Positions 51,916 to 61,187 are shown, numbered from the stretch's first letter. The stretch is DNA of 64,000 nucleotides from Bacteroidaceae bacterium (GCA_017503645.1 JAFVSR010000087.1:1-64000), one strand, 5' to 3'. Numbers and translations: made by a program. The notes: generated by a model not told the origin, from the sequence alone.

Positions 51916-52566
51916 ATGCGTGACAAAATGCGTAAACTACTATTTATTTTGTTTATTGTGCCCGTGGCACTATGTGCACAGAACGTGGAGTTTGGCTGTT
52001 TCAGCCTCGAAGAAGTAATGGATTCGCTCCCCGAATACAAGGCTGCACAGGACGAGTATAATCTGTTGCTCGAGCGCTGCGACAGCGAAATTGCCCGTGG
52101 CGAGGAGGAGCTGACACGTTGCTATGTATCGTTCCTTGACGGACAGAACACCTTCCCCGAGCCCATCTTACTTAAACGCCAGAAGGAACTGCAAGACTTG
52201 GTGGACCGCAGCATCATTTTGCGCGACCAGCTGAAGGATTGGCTTGTGCAGGCTCACGACTCGCTTTTTACCCCCATCACCCAAAAGATAGACCAAGCCG
52301 TGGAGAGGGTGTGCCTGCGTAACAACTACGCTTATGCAATAGACACCGACAAGGCGGCCTATCGCTATGTGAACCCCAACTTCGGCGTAAACATCACTGC
52401 CCTTGTAATTCAGGAGGTGCTCTCGCCGCAACCCATTGAAACCGTGGTTGATGAGGCTGTGGATGCAGCGGTGGAATCGGCCGAAGAGGTTGCAACCGAG
52501 CAATCTGCCCCTGCCGAGGAGCAAACCGCTGATGCGCCTGTCATAGAGATAGTAACCCAGGAGTAA
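51916..52566 (+). CDS. OmpH/Skp-like periplasmic protein (divergent copy 3)
   Basis: The 216-aa product starts with a signal peptide (KLLFILFIVPVALCAQ) and keeps the OmpH layout: VEFGCFSLEEVMDSLPEYKA, a helical centre, and YAYAIDTDKAAYRYVNPNFG at the end of the core. It differs from copies 1 and 2 by a C-terminal acidic/Ala-rich tail of about 45 residues (VDAAVESAEEVATEQSAPAE). The Met four codons in (51928) is an equally good start. It is 7 bp upstream of murI. Confidence 0.8.
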   Translation: MRDKMRKLLFILFIVPVALCAQNVEFGCFSLEEVMDSLPEYKAAQDEYNLLLERCDSEIARGEEELTRCYVSFLDGQNTFPEPILLKRQKELQDLVDRSIILRDQLKDWLVQAHDSLFTPITQKIDQAVERVCLRNNYAYAIDTDKAAYRYVNPNFGVNITALVIQEVLSPQPIETVVDEAVDAAVESAEEVATEQSAPAEEQTADAPVIEIVTQE

Positions 52567-52573
52567 CACACCA

Positions 52574-53422
52574 ATGAAGGATATTTCGCACTTTAGCAAC
52601 GTGCCCGGCCCCATAGGTATTTTCGACTCGGGCTACGGCGGCCTCACAATATACCGCGAGATACAGGAACTGTTGCCGCAATACAACTATCTGTATCTTG
52701 GCGATAATGCACGCACCCCATATGGAACACGCTCGTTCGATGTGGTATATGAGTTCACCCGCCAGTGCGTGAAATATCTTTTCTCACAAGGTTGCCACCT
52801 TGTAATCCTTGCCTGCAACACTGCATCGGCCAAAGCCCTGCGCAGCATACAGCAGGTGGATTTGCCCGCAATATCCCCGCAGAACCGTGTGCTTGGAATC
52901 ATACGCCCCACGGTTGAAACCATAGGCGATGTCACCCGCAGCCGTCACGTGGGTGTTCTTGCCACCGAAGGCACTATAAAATCCAACTCCTATCCGCTGG
53001 AGATACACAAACTCTTCCCCGACATTGTGGTGACGGGTGAGGCCTGCCCTATGTGGGTGCCGCTTGTTGAAACGTGCGAACACAAGAGCCCCGGTGCCGA
53101 TTACTTTATAAAAAGGCACGTCGATAACCTTCTCGCGCGCGATTCGCAGATAGATACCATAATACTTGGCTGCACCCACTATCCAATGCTCATAGAAAAG
53201 ATAAAGCAATATGTGCCGCAGGGAGTGCGTGTGCTCACACAGGGTGCTGCGGTGGCAGCCTCATTAAAGGATTATCTTGCCCGCCACCCCGAAATGGATG
53301 CTCTATGTGCCAAGGATGGCAGGCGTGTGTTCTGCACCACCGAGTCGGACAGCCGTTTCTGCGAGCAGGCTTCGCGCTTTTTGGAGCAGAGTATTGATGT
53401 TATGCACGTAACATTGGATTAA
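52574..53422 (+). CDS. murI: Glutamate racemase
   Basis: Makes D-glutamate for peptidoglycan. The 282-aa protein has GIFDSGYGGLTIYREI, YLGDNARTPYGTRS, the first catalytic Cys in LACNTASAKAL and the second in ILGCTHYPMLIE. Length is normal. Its place after the chaperones keeps cell-envelope genes together. Confidence 0.94.
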   Translation: MKDISHFSNVPGPIGIFDSGYGGLTIYREIQELLPQYNYLYLGDNARTPYGTRSFDVVYEFTRQCVKYLFSQGCHLVILACNTASAKALRSIQQVDLPAISPQNRVLGIIRPTVETIGDVTRSRHVGVLATEGTIKSNSYPLEIHKLFPDIVVTGEACPMWVPLVETCEHKSPGADYFIKRHVDNLLARDSQIDTIILGCTHYPMLIEKIKQYVPQGVRVLTQGAAVAASLKDYLARHPEMDALCAKDGRRVFCTTESDSRFCEQASRFLEQSIDVMHVTLD

Positions 53423-53439
53423 AATAAGGATGATTGTGT

Positions 53440-54678
53440 TTAATCTTTATTGAGAAATTTCTTGGTTAACACCTTCACCGGCAGCCACACAGCTATGAGG
53501 CCTGTGACAACCACCGTGCCGAATACGGCAAGTATGTCGCCACCTTCCACTTTCACAGGGTAGCTGTTCACGACAAAGTCGTCGGCACCGTTACCCAGGG
53601 TGAGCAGCCCGTACTCTTGTTGCAGCAGGCAGGCGCCAAGTCCTATGAGGATGCCGCTTATGGCACCTATGGTGGATATTATAGTTCCTTCGAATACAAA
53701 AATGTTTGTTATTATTTTGTTGGTGGCACCAAGTGCGCGCAGGGTGTTCATATTCTCGCGCTTCTCGATTATGAGCATCGACAGCGAGCCTATTATGTTG
53801 AAACAGGCTACAAGCAGAATGAACGACAGGAATATATAGGATATGAATTTTTCTATCTTCATCACTTTGAACACATCCTTCTGTTGCTCGTAGCGGTCCT
53901 CCAGCATAAAGCCGTTGCCCATTACGGCCTCTATATCCCGTTTGGCCTGTGCGGCGGAACAGCCGTCGGCGAGCTTTATCTCAATGCCGGTGGCCTCGTC
54001 GTGGGCCCGCCCTAAAATATCTCTTGCAAATTGTGCCGATGTGAGAATGTAGTGGTCGTCGTATTTTGGCTGGTTCACCGCGAATGTCACGCCCGACGAT
54101 TGCAGGAATCCCTTTTTGAAATTGCTTGCGGGGTTACTCATACTCACCTTCTTCCCTCGCCTGGGCGCATATATTTCGAGCGGGGCGGTGTGATATATGC
54201 CGCAATTGAGGCTGCTCACAAGCCCTATGCCCGGCACTGCGTAGCTGTTTATGCTGTCGCTCAGCATAAAGGTGCCGTTGCCAAGCAGGGCGGCTTCTAT
54301 GTTTGTGAGCTCACGGAAATTCTCTTCAACGCCTTTAAGCGTTATCATCACCTGCCTGCCGTTGTATTGCGCCATAGCCTTGTCATCCACGGCGACGGTT
54401 GCCACTGCCACGCAGGGTAGCGCACGCAGGCGGCTGCATAGCAGGCTGTCGGCCGTAAAGCCTTTGCCGCGCTCGGCCGTTATCTTAATGTCGGCATCGA
54501 ATGCCGTAAACTGCTGCGCCACCATCTCCTTGAACCCGTTGAACACCGATAGCGTGCACACCATAGCTATGGTGGCAAGCGCCACACCTGCTATGGCCAC
54601 ACCCGATATTATGTTTATCACCTGGTGGCTTTTCTTTGAAAACAGGTAGCGGGTGGCTATGTATAACGGCAGGTTCAT
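53440..54678 (-). CDS. ABC transporter permease of the FtsX/LolC-E type
   Basis: The 412-aa protein has an N-terminal membrane helix (INIISGVAIAGVALATIAMV), a large periplasmic domain (about 45-265) and three C-terminal helices (FISYIFLSFILLVACFNIIG; GTIISTIGAISGILIGLGAC; VVVTGLIAVWLP) with the FtsX motif NTLRALGATNKII. This is the LolC/LolE layout of lipoprotein-release transporters; the substrate is not certain. It is the third gene of a minus-strand unit, 10 bp after rbfA. Confidence 0.88.
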   Translation of the reverse strand: MNLPLYIATRYLFSKKSHQVINIISGVAIAGVALATIAMVCTLSVFNGFKEMVAQQFTAFDADIKITAERGKGFTADSLLCSRLRALPCVAVATVAVDDKAMAQYNGRQVMITLKGVEENFRELTNIEAALLGNGTFMLSDSINSYAVPGIGLVSSLNCGIYHTAPLEIYAPRRGKKVSMSNPASNFKKGFLQSSGVTFAVNQPKYDDHYILTSAQFARDILGRAHDEATGIEIKLADGCSAAQAKRDIEAVMGNGFMLEDRYEQQKDVFKVMKIEKFISYIFLSFILLVACFNIIGSLSMLIIEKRENMNTLRALGATNKIITNIFVFEGTIISTIGAISGILIGLGACLLQQEYGLLTLGNGADDFVVNSYPVKVEGGDILAVFGTVVVTGLIAVWLPVKVLTKKFLNKD

Positions 54679-54688
54679 AGCTCGTGTG

Positions 54689-55024
54689 TCAATTCTTCAG
54701 CAGCTCGTCTATGTGCTCAATGTAGTCGAGCGAGTCGTCTAAATAGAAACGTACCTCGGGTATTATTCTCAACTGGTGGCGCACACGGTTGCCCAACTCA
54801 AAACGTATGGCTTTTATGTTGCTGTTCAGGTGCTCTACAACCTCGTTGCCCTTCTCCGAGGGGAATACGCTCAAATATGCTTTTGCTATGCCTAAGTCGG
54901 GGCTCACACGCACAACGCTCACCGATACCATTATGCCGCGTGTCTCTTTGGCAAGGCGCAAAAGTATGTCGCTGAGCTCCTTTTGTATGAGGCGTGAAAT
55001 TTTGTTCTGTCTTGTACTGTCCAT
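54689..55024 (-). CDS. rbfA: Ribosome-binding factor A
   Basis: Helps mature the 30S subunit. The 111-aa product begins with RQNKISRLIQKELSDILLRL and shows the KH-like core VSVVRVSPDLGIAKAYLSVF and IRFELGNRVRHQLRIIPEVR plus FYLDDSLDYIEHIDELL, all typical of RbfA. Confidence 0.93.
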   Translation of the reverse strand: MDSTRQNKISRLIQKELSDILLRLAKETRGIMVSVSVVRVSPDLGIAKAYLSVFPSEKGNEVVEHLNSNIKAIRFELGNRVRHQLRIIPEVRFYLDDSLDYIEHIDELLKN

Positions 55025-55033
55025 ATTCTGTAA

Positions 55034-55669
55034 TTATTTCTTTCTTATAATCGTAAGTCCGTCGCGCAGCGGCAGTATCACCTCCTCCACGCGGCTGTCG
55101 TTGCGAACAAGGTCGTTGAATGCCCTCACTCCGTTGGTCTGTGCATCCTGGCGCTTTTCGTCTATAACCCAACCATCCCACAGTGTGTTGTCGGCAAGTA
55201 TCCAGCCGCCTTCGTTCAGGTGGTTCAGCGCAAGTTCGTAGTATGCGGTATATTCGCGCTTGTTGCCGTCGATGAATACAAGGTCGAATTTCTCGTTCAT
55301 CGTGGGTACCACATCGAGCGCGCTGCCAATAGTAAAGACAATCTTGTCGGCAACAGGCGAGTTCTCTATCCAGCGGCGGGTGAAATCCTCCAGTTCGTCA
55401 TCCACCTCAAAGGTGAACAGCTTGCCGTCGCTGCCAAGCCCTTCGGCCATACATATGGCCGAATAGCCCGTGTATGTGCCTATCTCCAATATGCGCTTGG
55501 GGCGTATCATCTGCACAAGCAGCTTCAGCAGCCTGCCTTGTACCTGCCCCGATGCCATATGCGGGTTTATAATCTCCACATTGGTGGCGCGGTATAGCCT
55601 GTATAGGTAGTCGCCCTCGGGGCTACTGTGTGCGGCAATGTAATCGTCAAGCCTGCTGTCGATGCTCAT
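55034..55669 (-). CDS. Class I SAM-dependent O-methyltransferase (COMT-like)
   Basis: I start at 55669 (MSIDSRLDDYIAAHSS); the open frame extends 58 codons further but through an upstream promoter box. The 211-aa protein has VEIINPHMASGQVQGRLLKL, the SAM-binding ILEIGTYTGYSAICMAEGL, FDLVFIDGNKREYTAYYE (metal/catalytic Asp) and GGWILADNTLWDG. These are hallmarks of the caffeoyl-CoA/catechol O-methyltransferase family; the substrate is unknown. First gene of the minus-strand unit with rbfA and the ABC permease. Confidence 0.9.
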   Translation of the reverse strand: MSIDSRLDDYIAAHSSPEGDYLYRLYRATNVEIINPHMASGQVQGRLLKLLVQMIRPKRILEIGTYTGYSAICMAEGLGSDGKLFTFEVDDELEDFTRRWIENSPVADKIVFTIGSALDVVPTMNEKFDLVFIDGNKREYTAYYELALNHLNEGGWILADNTLWDGWVIDEKRQDAQTNGVRAFNDLVRNDSRVEEVILPLRDGLTIIRKK

Positions 55670-55689
55670 AACCTGTCTCTGAATTTTCT

Positions 55690-55698
55690 GCGAAGATA
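55690..55698 (-). promoter_or_regulatory. -7 box for the methyltransferase-rbfA unit
   Basis: TATCTTCGC on the minus strand, 21 bp upstream of the chosen ATG at 55669; it also argues against the longer 55843 start. Confidence 0.55.
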
Positions 55699-55771
55699 CG
55701 CAAATTCTATGAAAATGAGAAATTACATCGCTCGCTGCTTGCCATTTTGTTGTTTTTACAAATGTTATTCG

Positions 55772-55780
55772 TAAATTCGC
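55772..55780 (+). promoter_or_regulatory. -7 box for xerD
   Basis: TAAATTCGC on the plus strand, 14 bp upstream of the ATG at 55794. An ATG at 55782 would lie at or before the predicted transcription start. Confidence 0.45.
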
Positions 55781-55793
55781 ATTGATAAACGCT

Positions 55794-56744
55794 ATGGGTA
55801 AAAACGATAAAAACGGTGCAAATGGCAGCAAGGGGCTCAACAATTCGCCTCTTGCCCGCTACCGTATATATCTGCAACTCGAAAAATCATTATCGCGTAA
55901 CACTCTGGATGCCTATATGAGTGATGTAAATAAGTTCCGTGACTTTCTGCGGGAAGGTAACAAGGAGATACTTGAAGCAACCATAGACGATTTCCGCGAT
56001 TTCCTTGCCGCGCTCAACGATGTGGGTATTCTGCCGCGCTCGCAGGCGCGCATTCTCTCATCGCTCCGCTCCCTCTATGGTTTCTTACGGCTCGATGGCT
56101 ACTTGGAAAACGACCCCACAGAACTGCTTAAAACTCCAAAAATAGGTGTGCGCCTGCCATCGGTGCTCAGTGTGCAGGAGATAGACGACATCATAAATGC
56201 AATAGACCTCTCCAAGCCCGAAGGGCAACGCAACCGTGCGATGATAGAGATGCTATACAGTTGCGGCTTGCGCGTGTCGGAACTGTGCAACCTCAAACTC
56301 TCCCACCTATACCTCTCCGAGGGGTTTATACGCATCACGGGAAAGGGTGACAAACAGCGCCTTGTGCCCATATCGCAACGTGCCATTGCCGAATTAGAGG
56401 CTTATCGCATCGACCGTGACCGCATAAATATAAAAGCAGGGTATGACGATTTTGTCTTTATAAGCGAGCGACGCAAAAAATCGCTCTCGCGCATTATGGT
56501 GTTCCATTTCATAAAGGAGCTGGCTGCAGCGGCGGGCATCACAAAGAGCATTAGCCCACATACGTTCCGCCACTCCTTTGCCACGCACCTGCTCGAGGGT
56601 GGTGCCAATTTGCGCATAATACAGGCAATGCTCGGGCACGAGAGCATTGCAACCACAGAGATATACACGCATATCGACCGCACCCGCCTGCGCCAAGAGA
56701 TAATAGAGCACCATCCGCGCAATAAAAAAGCCGCTTTCAGATAA
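55794..56744 (+). CDS. xerD: Tyrosine recombinase XerD-type (chromosome dimer resolution)
   Basis: The 316-aa protein has an N-terminal core-binding domain (LARYRIYLQLEKSLSRNTLD) and a catalytic domain with Arg in SCGLRVSELCNL, Lys in TGKGDKQRLVP, HxxR in SPHTFRHSFATHLLEGG, His in MLGHESIATTEIY and nucleophile Tyr in TEIYTHIDRTR. It fits XerC/XerD in length; the single-copy core location favours XerD. An ATG four codons earlier (55782) is possible but sits too close to the promoter. Confidence 0.88.
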   Translation: MGKNDKNGANGSKGLNNSPLARYRIYLQLEKSLSRNTLDAYMSDVNKFRDFLREGNKEILEATIDDFRDFLAALNDVGILPRSQARILSSLRSLYGFLRLDGYLENDPTELLKTPKIGVRLPSVLSVQEIDDIINAIDLSKPEGQRNRAMIEMLYSCGLRVSELCNLKLSHLYLSEGFIRITGKGDKQRLVPISQRAIAELEAYRIDRDRINIKAGYDDFVFISERRKKSLSRIMVFHFIKELAAAAGITKSISPHTFRHSFATHLLEGGANLRIIQAMLGHESIATTEIYTHIDRTRLRQEIIEHHPRNKKAAFR

Positions 56745-56800
56745 TGGGCCTGCATTAAGTGAAAAATGTTGAAAAAGTGCATAATGTGCGCTCTTTTGTG

Positions 56801-56832
56801 TTTGTAGTGTGAAGAAATAGAGCTATCTTCGC
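56801..56832 (+). promoter_or_regulatory. Complete Bacteroidota promoter (-33 and -7)
   Basis: TTTG (56801-56804) and TATCTTCGC (56824-56832) are 19 nt apart, matching the phylum's primary-sigma promoter. It drives the TPR lipoprotein gene starting at 56871. Confidence 0.65.
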
Positions 56833-56870
56833 GTGAAATTTGACAAACAAACAATAATATTATAAAAACG

Positions 56871-58568
56871 ATGAAAAAATTATCTATTTTGCTATCATTG
56901 ATGGTGGTTCTCTTCTGCTCTTGCAGTTCCAAGATGGGTGTTCTCCCCGCAGAGTATTTCACGGTTACACCTGCCGTGCTCGAGGTTGTGGGTAGTGAGG
57001 TGCCCGTTACAATCGATGGAAAGTTCCCCGCAAAGTTCTTCAACAAAAAGTCTATTCTCACAATAACACCCGTGCTCAAATATGAGGGAGGCTCGGCTAC
57101 AGCGGAGCCTGTTACATTCCAGGGCGAGAAGGTGCGCGGTAACAACCGTACAATCCTCTACGACAGAGGTGGCAATTTCACTATGAAGATGACCTTCGAC
57201 TATGTTCCCGCTATGGAGAAATGTGCTCTTTACCTCAACTTCACCGTGAAGAAGGGCGACAAGGTATATTCAATTCCCGAGGTTAAGGTGGCCGATGGTT
57301 GCATTGCCACATCGCAGCTGTACCGCACCACAGCCAAGAAGGCCAACATTGCAATAGGCGAGGATGCCTTCCAGCGCGTTATCAAGCAGGCCAAGGAGGC
57401 CAACATTATGTTCCTCATACAGCAGACCAATCTGCGTGCTGCCGAGCTCAAGAGCGATGCTATGAAAGAGCTCACAGCCGCAATGAGCGATGTTGCCACC
57501 GATGTTAAGAACAAGGTGGTTGACAATGTGGAGGTTTCGGCCTATGCCTCTCCCGATGGCGGTATGCTGCTCAATACCGACATTGCTACCGGCCGCGAGA
57601 ATAATACTTCGAAATTTGTGAAGAAGGAGATGGACAAGGCTAAACTCGAAGGCTACCTCGACACCGATTACACAGCCGAGGATTGGGAAGGCTTCAAGGA
57701 GTTGGTATCAAAATCGAACCTCCCCGACAAGGAGATTATCCTGCGCGTTCTCTCTATGTATAACGAGCCCGAGGAGCGCGAGCAGCAGATAAAGAATATC
57801 TCGTCGGTTTACAGCGACCTCGCAAACGAGATTCTGCCCCAGTTGCGCCGTGCACGCATCACACTCAACTATCAGCTTATCGGCCGCAGCGACGATGAGA
57901 TTATGGAGCAGTTTGCAGCCGATCCCAAAGTGCTTTCACTCGAGGAGATTCTCTACTCGGCCATCCTCACCGACGATGTAAACGAGCAGAAGAAGATATA
58001 CTCAACAGCCACCAAGCTGTATCCCGCCGACTATCGCGGTTACAACAACCTTGGCGTTATTGCCTACAATGCAGGCGACTACACCGCAGCTGCCGACTAC
58101 TTTGCACAGGCAGCCAAGATAGACAAGAACGCTCCCGAGGTGAATGTGAACCTCGGTTATATGGAACTTCTTCAGGGTAATGTGGCTGCAGCCGAGTCAT
58201 ATATGGCTATCGGTTCGGGTGCCAAGGCCGGCGACGAGGCTCTTGGTAACCTCTACATAGCGCAAGGTCTTTATGGTCGTGCAGCCTATCTGCTCGAGAA
58301 ACAGCCTACCAACAGCACTGCGCTTGCACAGATGCTCGACGGCGACTACAGTACAGCCAAAAAGACCATTGCATCCATCAAGAACCCCGATGCAACAACA
58401 CACTACATAAAGGCTGTTCTTGGTGCACGCACGGGCAATGCCGCGCTCATCTATGATGGCCTTAAGAGTGCCGTTAAACTCGACCCCTCTTTGGCTGCCA
58501 AGGCTCTAAACGACCTTGAATTTGCAAAATATGCCAACGACGAGGCTTTCAAATCAATCCTTAAGTAA
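56871..58568 (+). CDS. TPR-containing lipoprotein
   Basis: The 565-aa protein has a lipoprotein signal with lipobox FCSC (ILLSLMVVLFCSCSS). The N-terminal half is beta-rich (SEVPVTIDGKFPAKFFNKKS), then an OmpA-like/helical segment with VEVSAYASPDGGMLLNTDIA, where the ASPDG.. motif recalls OmpA-family peptidoglycan-binding regions. The C-terminal half (about 360-560) has TPR units, for example YPADYRGYNNLGVIAYNAGD and APEVNVNLGYMELLQGNVAA. The function is unknown; it may act at the inner face of the outer membrane. dprA starts at its stop codon. Confidence 0.8.
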   Translation: MKKLSILLSLMVVLFCSCSSKMGVLPAEYFTVTPAVLEVVGSEVPVTIDGKFPAKFFNKKSILTITPVLKYEGGSATAEPVTFQGEKVRGNNRTILYDRGGNFTMKMTFDYVPAMEKCALYLNFTVKKGDKVYSIPEVKVADGCIATSQLYRTTAKKANIAIGEDAFQRVIKQAKEANIMFLIQQTNLRAAELKSDAMKELTAAMSDVATDVKNKVVDNVEVSAYASPDGGMLLNTDIATGRENNTSKFVKKEMDKAKLEGYLDTDYTAEDWEGFKELVSKSNLPDKEIILRVLSMYNEPEEREQQIKNISSVYSDLANEILPQLRRARITLNYQLIGRSDDEIMEQFAADPKVLSLEEILYSAILTDDVNEQKKIYSTATKLYPADYRGYNNLGVIAYNAGDYTAAADYFAQAAKIDKNAPEVNVNLGYMELLQGNVAAAESYMAIGSGAKAGDEALGNLYIAQGLYGRAAYLLEKQPTNSTALAQMLDGDYSTAKKTIASIKNPDATTHYIKAVLGARTGNAALIYDGLKSAVKLDPSLAAKALNDLEFAKYANDEAFKSILK

Positions 58569-59696
58569 GTGACCTCTACCACTAACATAAATGAGCAGGT
58601 TTGTGTGCTTGCCCTTTCGAGGGTGCAGGTGCACAATCCTGCTCTTCTTCGTCAGATAATGGATGTTGCGGGTAGCGCCAAGGATCTGTTCGACAACCTG
58701 CCATATATAAACGATTTCCTTCCCAATGCATCCCCTGCATTGGTGTCTGCACTGAAGAGCCCGCAGATTATGGAGCGCGCCAAGCGCGAAATGGATTTCA
58801 TTGTTTCCAATGGTATCAGGCTCACCTGCATTGGCGACAGCAGCTATCCCGCCCGCCTGTTCGACTGTTGCGATGCTCCCATAGCCCTTTACTCGTTGGG
58901 CGATATACCTTTTAATGCCAAACGCATTGTGTCAATCGTCGGTACCCGTCACGCCACAGCCTATGGCAAGGATATGTGCCGCAATTTTGTGTCGGACCTT
59001 GCACGCCTGTTGCCCGACACGCTTATTGTGAGCGGCCTTGCATACGGCATAGATATATGCGCTCACCGCGCAGCGGTCGAGGCCGGGCTCCCCACCGTGG
59101 GTGTGCTTGCCCACGGGCTCGATATGATATACCCGCAAACGCACCGCGCCACGGCAAAAAGTATGATAGAGCAGGGTGGCGGTCTTCTCACGGAATTTAT
59201 GAGCGAGACAACCCCTTTCCCCTCGAATTTTGTGCAGCGCAACAGGATAGTTGCCGGTATGGCCGATGCCACTGTGGTTATAGAGTCGGCCTCCAAGGGT
59301 GGCTCACTCATTACCGCTTCTATGGCACAGGGCTATTCGCGCGACTGCTTTGCCTTCCCGGGCCGTGTCAACGACCAATACTCCTGTGGGTGCAACGAAC
59401 TTGTGGCACGCAACCGTGCTGCTCTCATAACATCGGCCTACGATTTCGTGGAGGCGATGAACTGGGGCACAGGCAGGGTGAAAAAGGCGCATCAAACTGA
59501 AATGTTCCCCGAATTCACTCCGCAAGAGGAGGTTGTGATGGGCCTGCTTAAATCGGCCTCCGACGGGTTGCAGATAAACCAGTTAGTGGTGCAGGCCGAT
59601 ATGCCCGTGAATGTGCTTATGCCCCTGCTCTTTGATATGGAGATGAAGGGTTATGTAAAAGCCGCGGCGGGTGGCTGCTACCGTGCAATCATTTAA
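58569..59696 (+). CDS. dprA: DNA-processing protein DprA
   Basis: Loads RecA on incoming single-stranded DNA during transformation. The 375-aa product has the Rossmann-like core: IVSIVGTRHATAYGKDMCRN, VSGLAYGIDICAHRAAVEAG, GVLAHGLDMIYPQTHRATAK, GGLLTEFMSETTPFPSNFVQ and SKGGSLITASMAQGYSRDCF, plus a C-terminal winged-helix region. The GTG at 58569 directly follows the preceding stop, so the genes are coupled; the frame has no earlier start. Confidence 0.93.
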   Translation: MTSTTNINEQVCVLALSRVQVHNPALLRQIMDVAGSAKDLFDNLPYINDFLPNASPALVSALKSPQIMERAKREMDFIVSNGIRLTCIGDSSYPARLFDCCDAPIALYSLGDIPFNAKRIVSIVGTRHATAYGKDMCRNFVSDLARLLPDTLIVSGLAYGIDICAHRAAVEAGLPTVGVLAHGLDMIYPQTHRATAKSMIEQGGGLLTEFMSETTPFPSNFVQRNRIVAGMADATVVIESASKGGSLITASMAQGYSRDCFAFPGRVNDQYSCGCNELVARNRAALITSAYDFVEAMNWGTGRVKKAHQTEMFPEFTPQEEVVMGLLKSASDGLQINQLVVQADMPVNVLMPLLFDMEMKGYVKAAAGGCYRAII

Positions 59697-59742
59697 ATGG
59701 CTTTTAGTATAGCCTCCCTGTTAAAATATTAAAAATTATAAC

Positions 59743-59751
59743 TATCTTCGC
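59743..59751 (+). promoter_or_regulatory. -7 box for hflX
   Basis: TATCTTCGC, 22 bp upstream of the hflX ATG at 59773. Confidence 0.55.
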
Positions 59752-59772
59752 ATAGTAAACATTATATAGTTA

Positions 59773-61035
59773 ATGAAAGAATTTGTAATCTCAACCACCA
59801 AAAAGGAGACAGCCATTCTTGTGGGCCTTATAACATCCACACAGAACGAGCGCAAAACCAACGAGTACCTCGACGAGCTTGAATTTCTTGCTCAAACGGC
59901 AGGTGCCGAGGTGGTAAAACGTTTTACGCAACGATTGGAGCACCCCCACTCGGTAACCTACGTGGGCAGTGGTAAGCTCACGGAGATAGCCGAATATGTG
60001 GAGATGCGCAAGGATACCGACGAGGAGATAGGTATGGTTATCTTCGACGACGAGCTGTCGGCCAAGCAGTTGCGCAACATCGAAAAGGAACTTAAAATAA
60101 AGATACTCGACCGCACATCGCTCATCCTGGATATCTTTGCTATGCGTGCGCAAACCGCACACGCCAAGGTGCAGGTGGAGCTGGCGCAGTACAAATATAT
60201 GCTTCCACGCCTGCAACGCCTGTGGACCCACCTGGAACGTCAGGGTGGTGGCTCGGGTAGTGGCAAGGGCGGTAGCGTGGGCCTTCGCGGTCCGGGTGAG
60301 ACGCAGCTTGAAATGGACCGCCGTATAATCTTGGGCCGTATGTCGCTCCTCAAGGAGCAGCTTGCACAGATAGACCGCCAAAAGTCCATTCAGCGCAAGA
60401 ACCGCGGCCGTCTTATTCGCGTGGCGCTTGTGGGCTATACCAACGTGGGTAAATCCACCCTTATGAACCTGCTTGCCAAGAGTGAAGTGTTTGCCGAAAA
60501 CAAACTCTTTGCAACGCTCGACACCACGGTGCGCAAGGTAATCATAGAGAACCTCCCGTTCTTGCTTTCCGACACCGTTGGTTTCATACGCAAGCTGCCC
60601 ACAGACCTTGTTGAGTCGTTCAAATCTACCCTCGACGAGGTGCGTGAGGCCGACCTCCTCCTGCACGTGGTGGATATATCGCACCCCGAGTTCGAGGACC
60701 AGATTGCCGTCGTGAACAAAACGCTGGCCGACCTCAACTGCGGCGACAAACCTATGATGGTTGTCTTTAATAAGGTGGATGCCTTTACATATGTGCAGAA
60801 GGAAGAGGATGACCTCACTCCCAAAACACGCGAGAACATCAGTCTCGATGAACTCAAGGCATCGTGGCTCTCCAAGTTGTCGGACAATTGCATCTTCATA
60901 TCGGCACGTGAGCGCACCAACATCGACGACCTCAAGGATATAATATACAAACGAGTGTGCGAGTTGCACGTTCAAAAATACCCATACAACGATTTCCTCT
61001 ATCAAACATATGATGAGGAGCAGTGGAAAGAGTGA
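59773..61035 (+). CDS. hflX: Ribosome-rescue GTPase HflX
   Basis: HflX splits stalled ribosomes. The 420-aa protein has the N-terminal HflX domain (LVGLITSTQNERKTNEYLDE; TYVGSGKLTEI; FDDELSAKQLRNIEKEL), the coiled linker with GLRGPGETQLEMDRR, and a GTPase domain: G1 VALVGYTNVGKSTLMN (about 217-232), G2 TTVRK, G3 LLSDTVGFIRKLP, G4 FNKVD and a G5-like ISARE. The last codons (EEQWKE) are partly repeated 154 bp downstream. Confidence 0.95.
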   Translation: MKEFVISTTKKETAILVGLITSTQNERKTNEYLDELEFLAQTAGAEVVKRFTQRLEHPHSVTYVGSGKLTEIAEYVEMRKDTDEEIGMVIFDDELSAKQLRNIEKELKIKILDRTSLILDIFAMRAQTAHAKVQVELAQYKYMLPRLQRLWTHLERQGGGSGSGKGGSVGLRGPGETQLEMDRRIILGRMSLLKEQLAQIDRQKSIQRKNRGRLIRVALVGYTNVGKSTLMNLLAKSEVFAENKLFATLDTTVRKVIIENLPFLLSDTVGFIRKLPTDLVESFKSTLDEVREADLLLHVVDISHPEFEDQIAVVNKTLADLNCGDKPMMVVFNKVDAFTYVQKEEDDLTPKTRENISLDELKASWLSKLSDNCIFISARERTNIDDLKDIIYKRVCELHVQKYPYNDFLYQTYDEEQWKE

Positions 61036-61187
61036 TAATTATAAAAATATAGCTGTTGTTTCATAATTGCGAGGTTAAAAGCAATGTCATATCGAACGAA
61101 TGTGAGATATCTCAATCTTATCTGTTTCAGATTCCTCACACAAGGTTCGGAATGACAAATCTCATACGAGGCAGCAGTGGAAAGAGT
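61019..61187. repeat. 15-bp direct repeat of the hflX tail bracketing an intergenic insert
   Basis: AGCAGTGGAAAGAGT occurs at 61019-61033 (end of hflX) and again at 61173-61187. The second copy is non-coding. The duplicated sequence flanks the palindromic element at 61085-61157, suggesting insertion with target duplication or a tandem event. Confidence 0.6.
61085..61157. repeat. REP-like imperfect palindrome
   Basis: A 73-bp imperfect palindrome: TGTCAT, CGAAC and TGAG in the left half answer CTCA, GTTCG and ATGACA in the right half. The words ATTCCTCAC and TTCGGAATGACA recall interspersed palindromic repeats seen in many Bacteroidales genomes. No other copy is evident in this window. Confidence 0.5.

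Noticed and set aside
59791..61005. A 404-codon minus-strand frame opposite hflX
   Set aside because: It is exactly antisense to a certain gene and mirrors its codons; no family resemblance.
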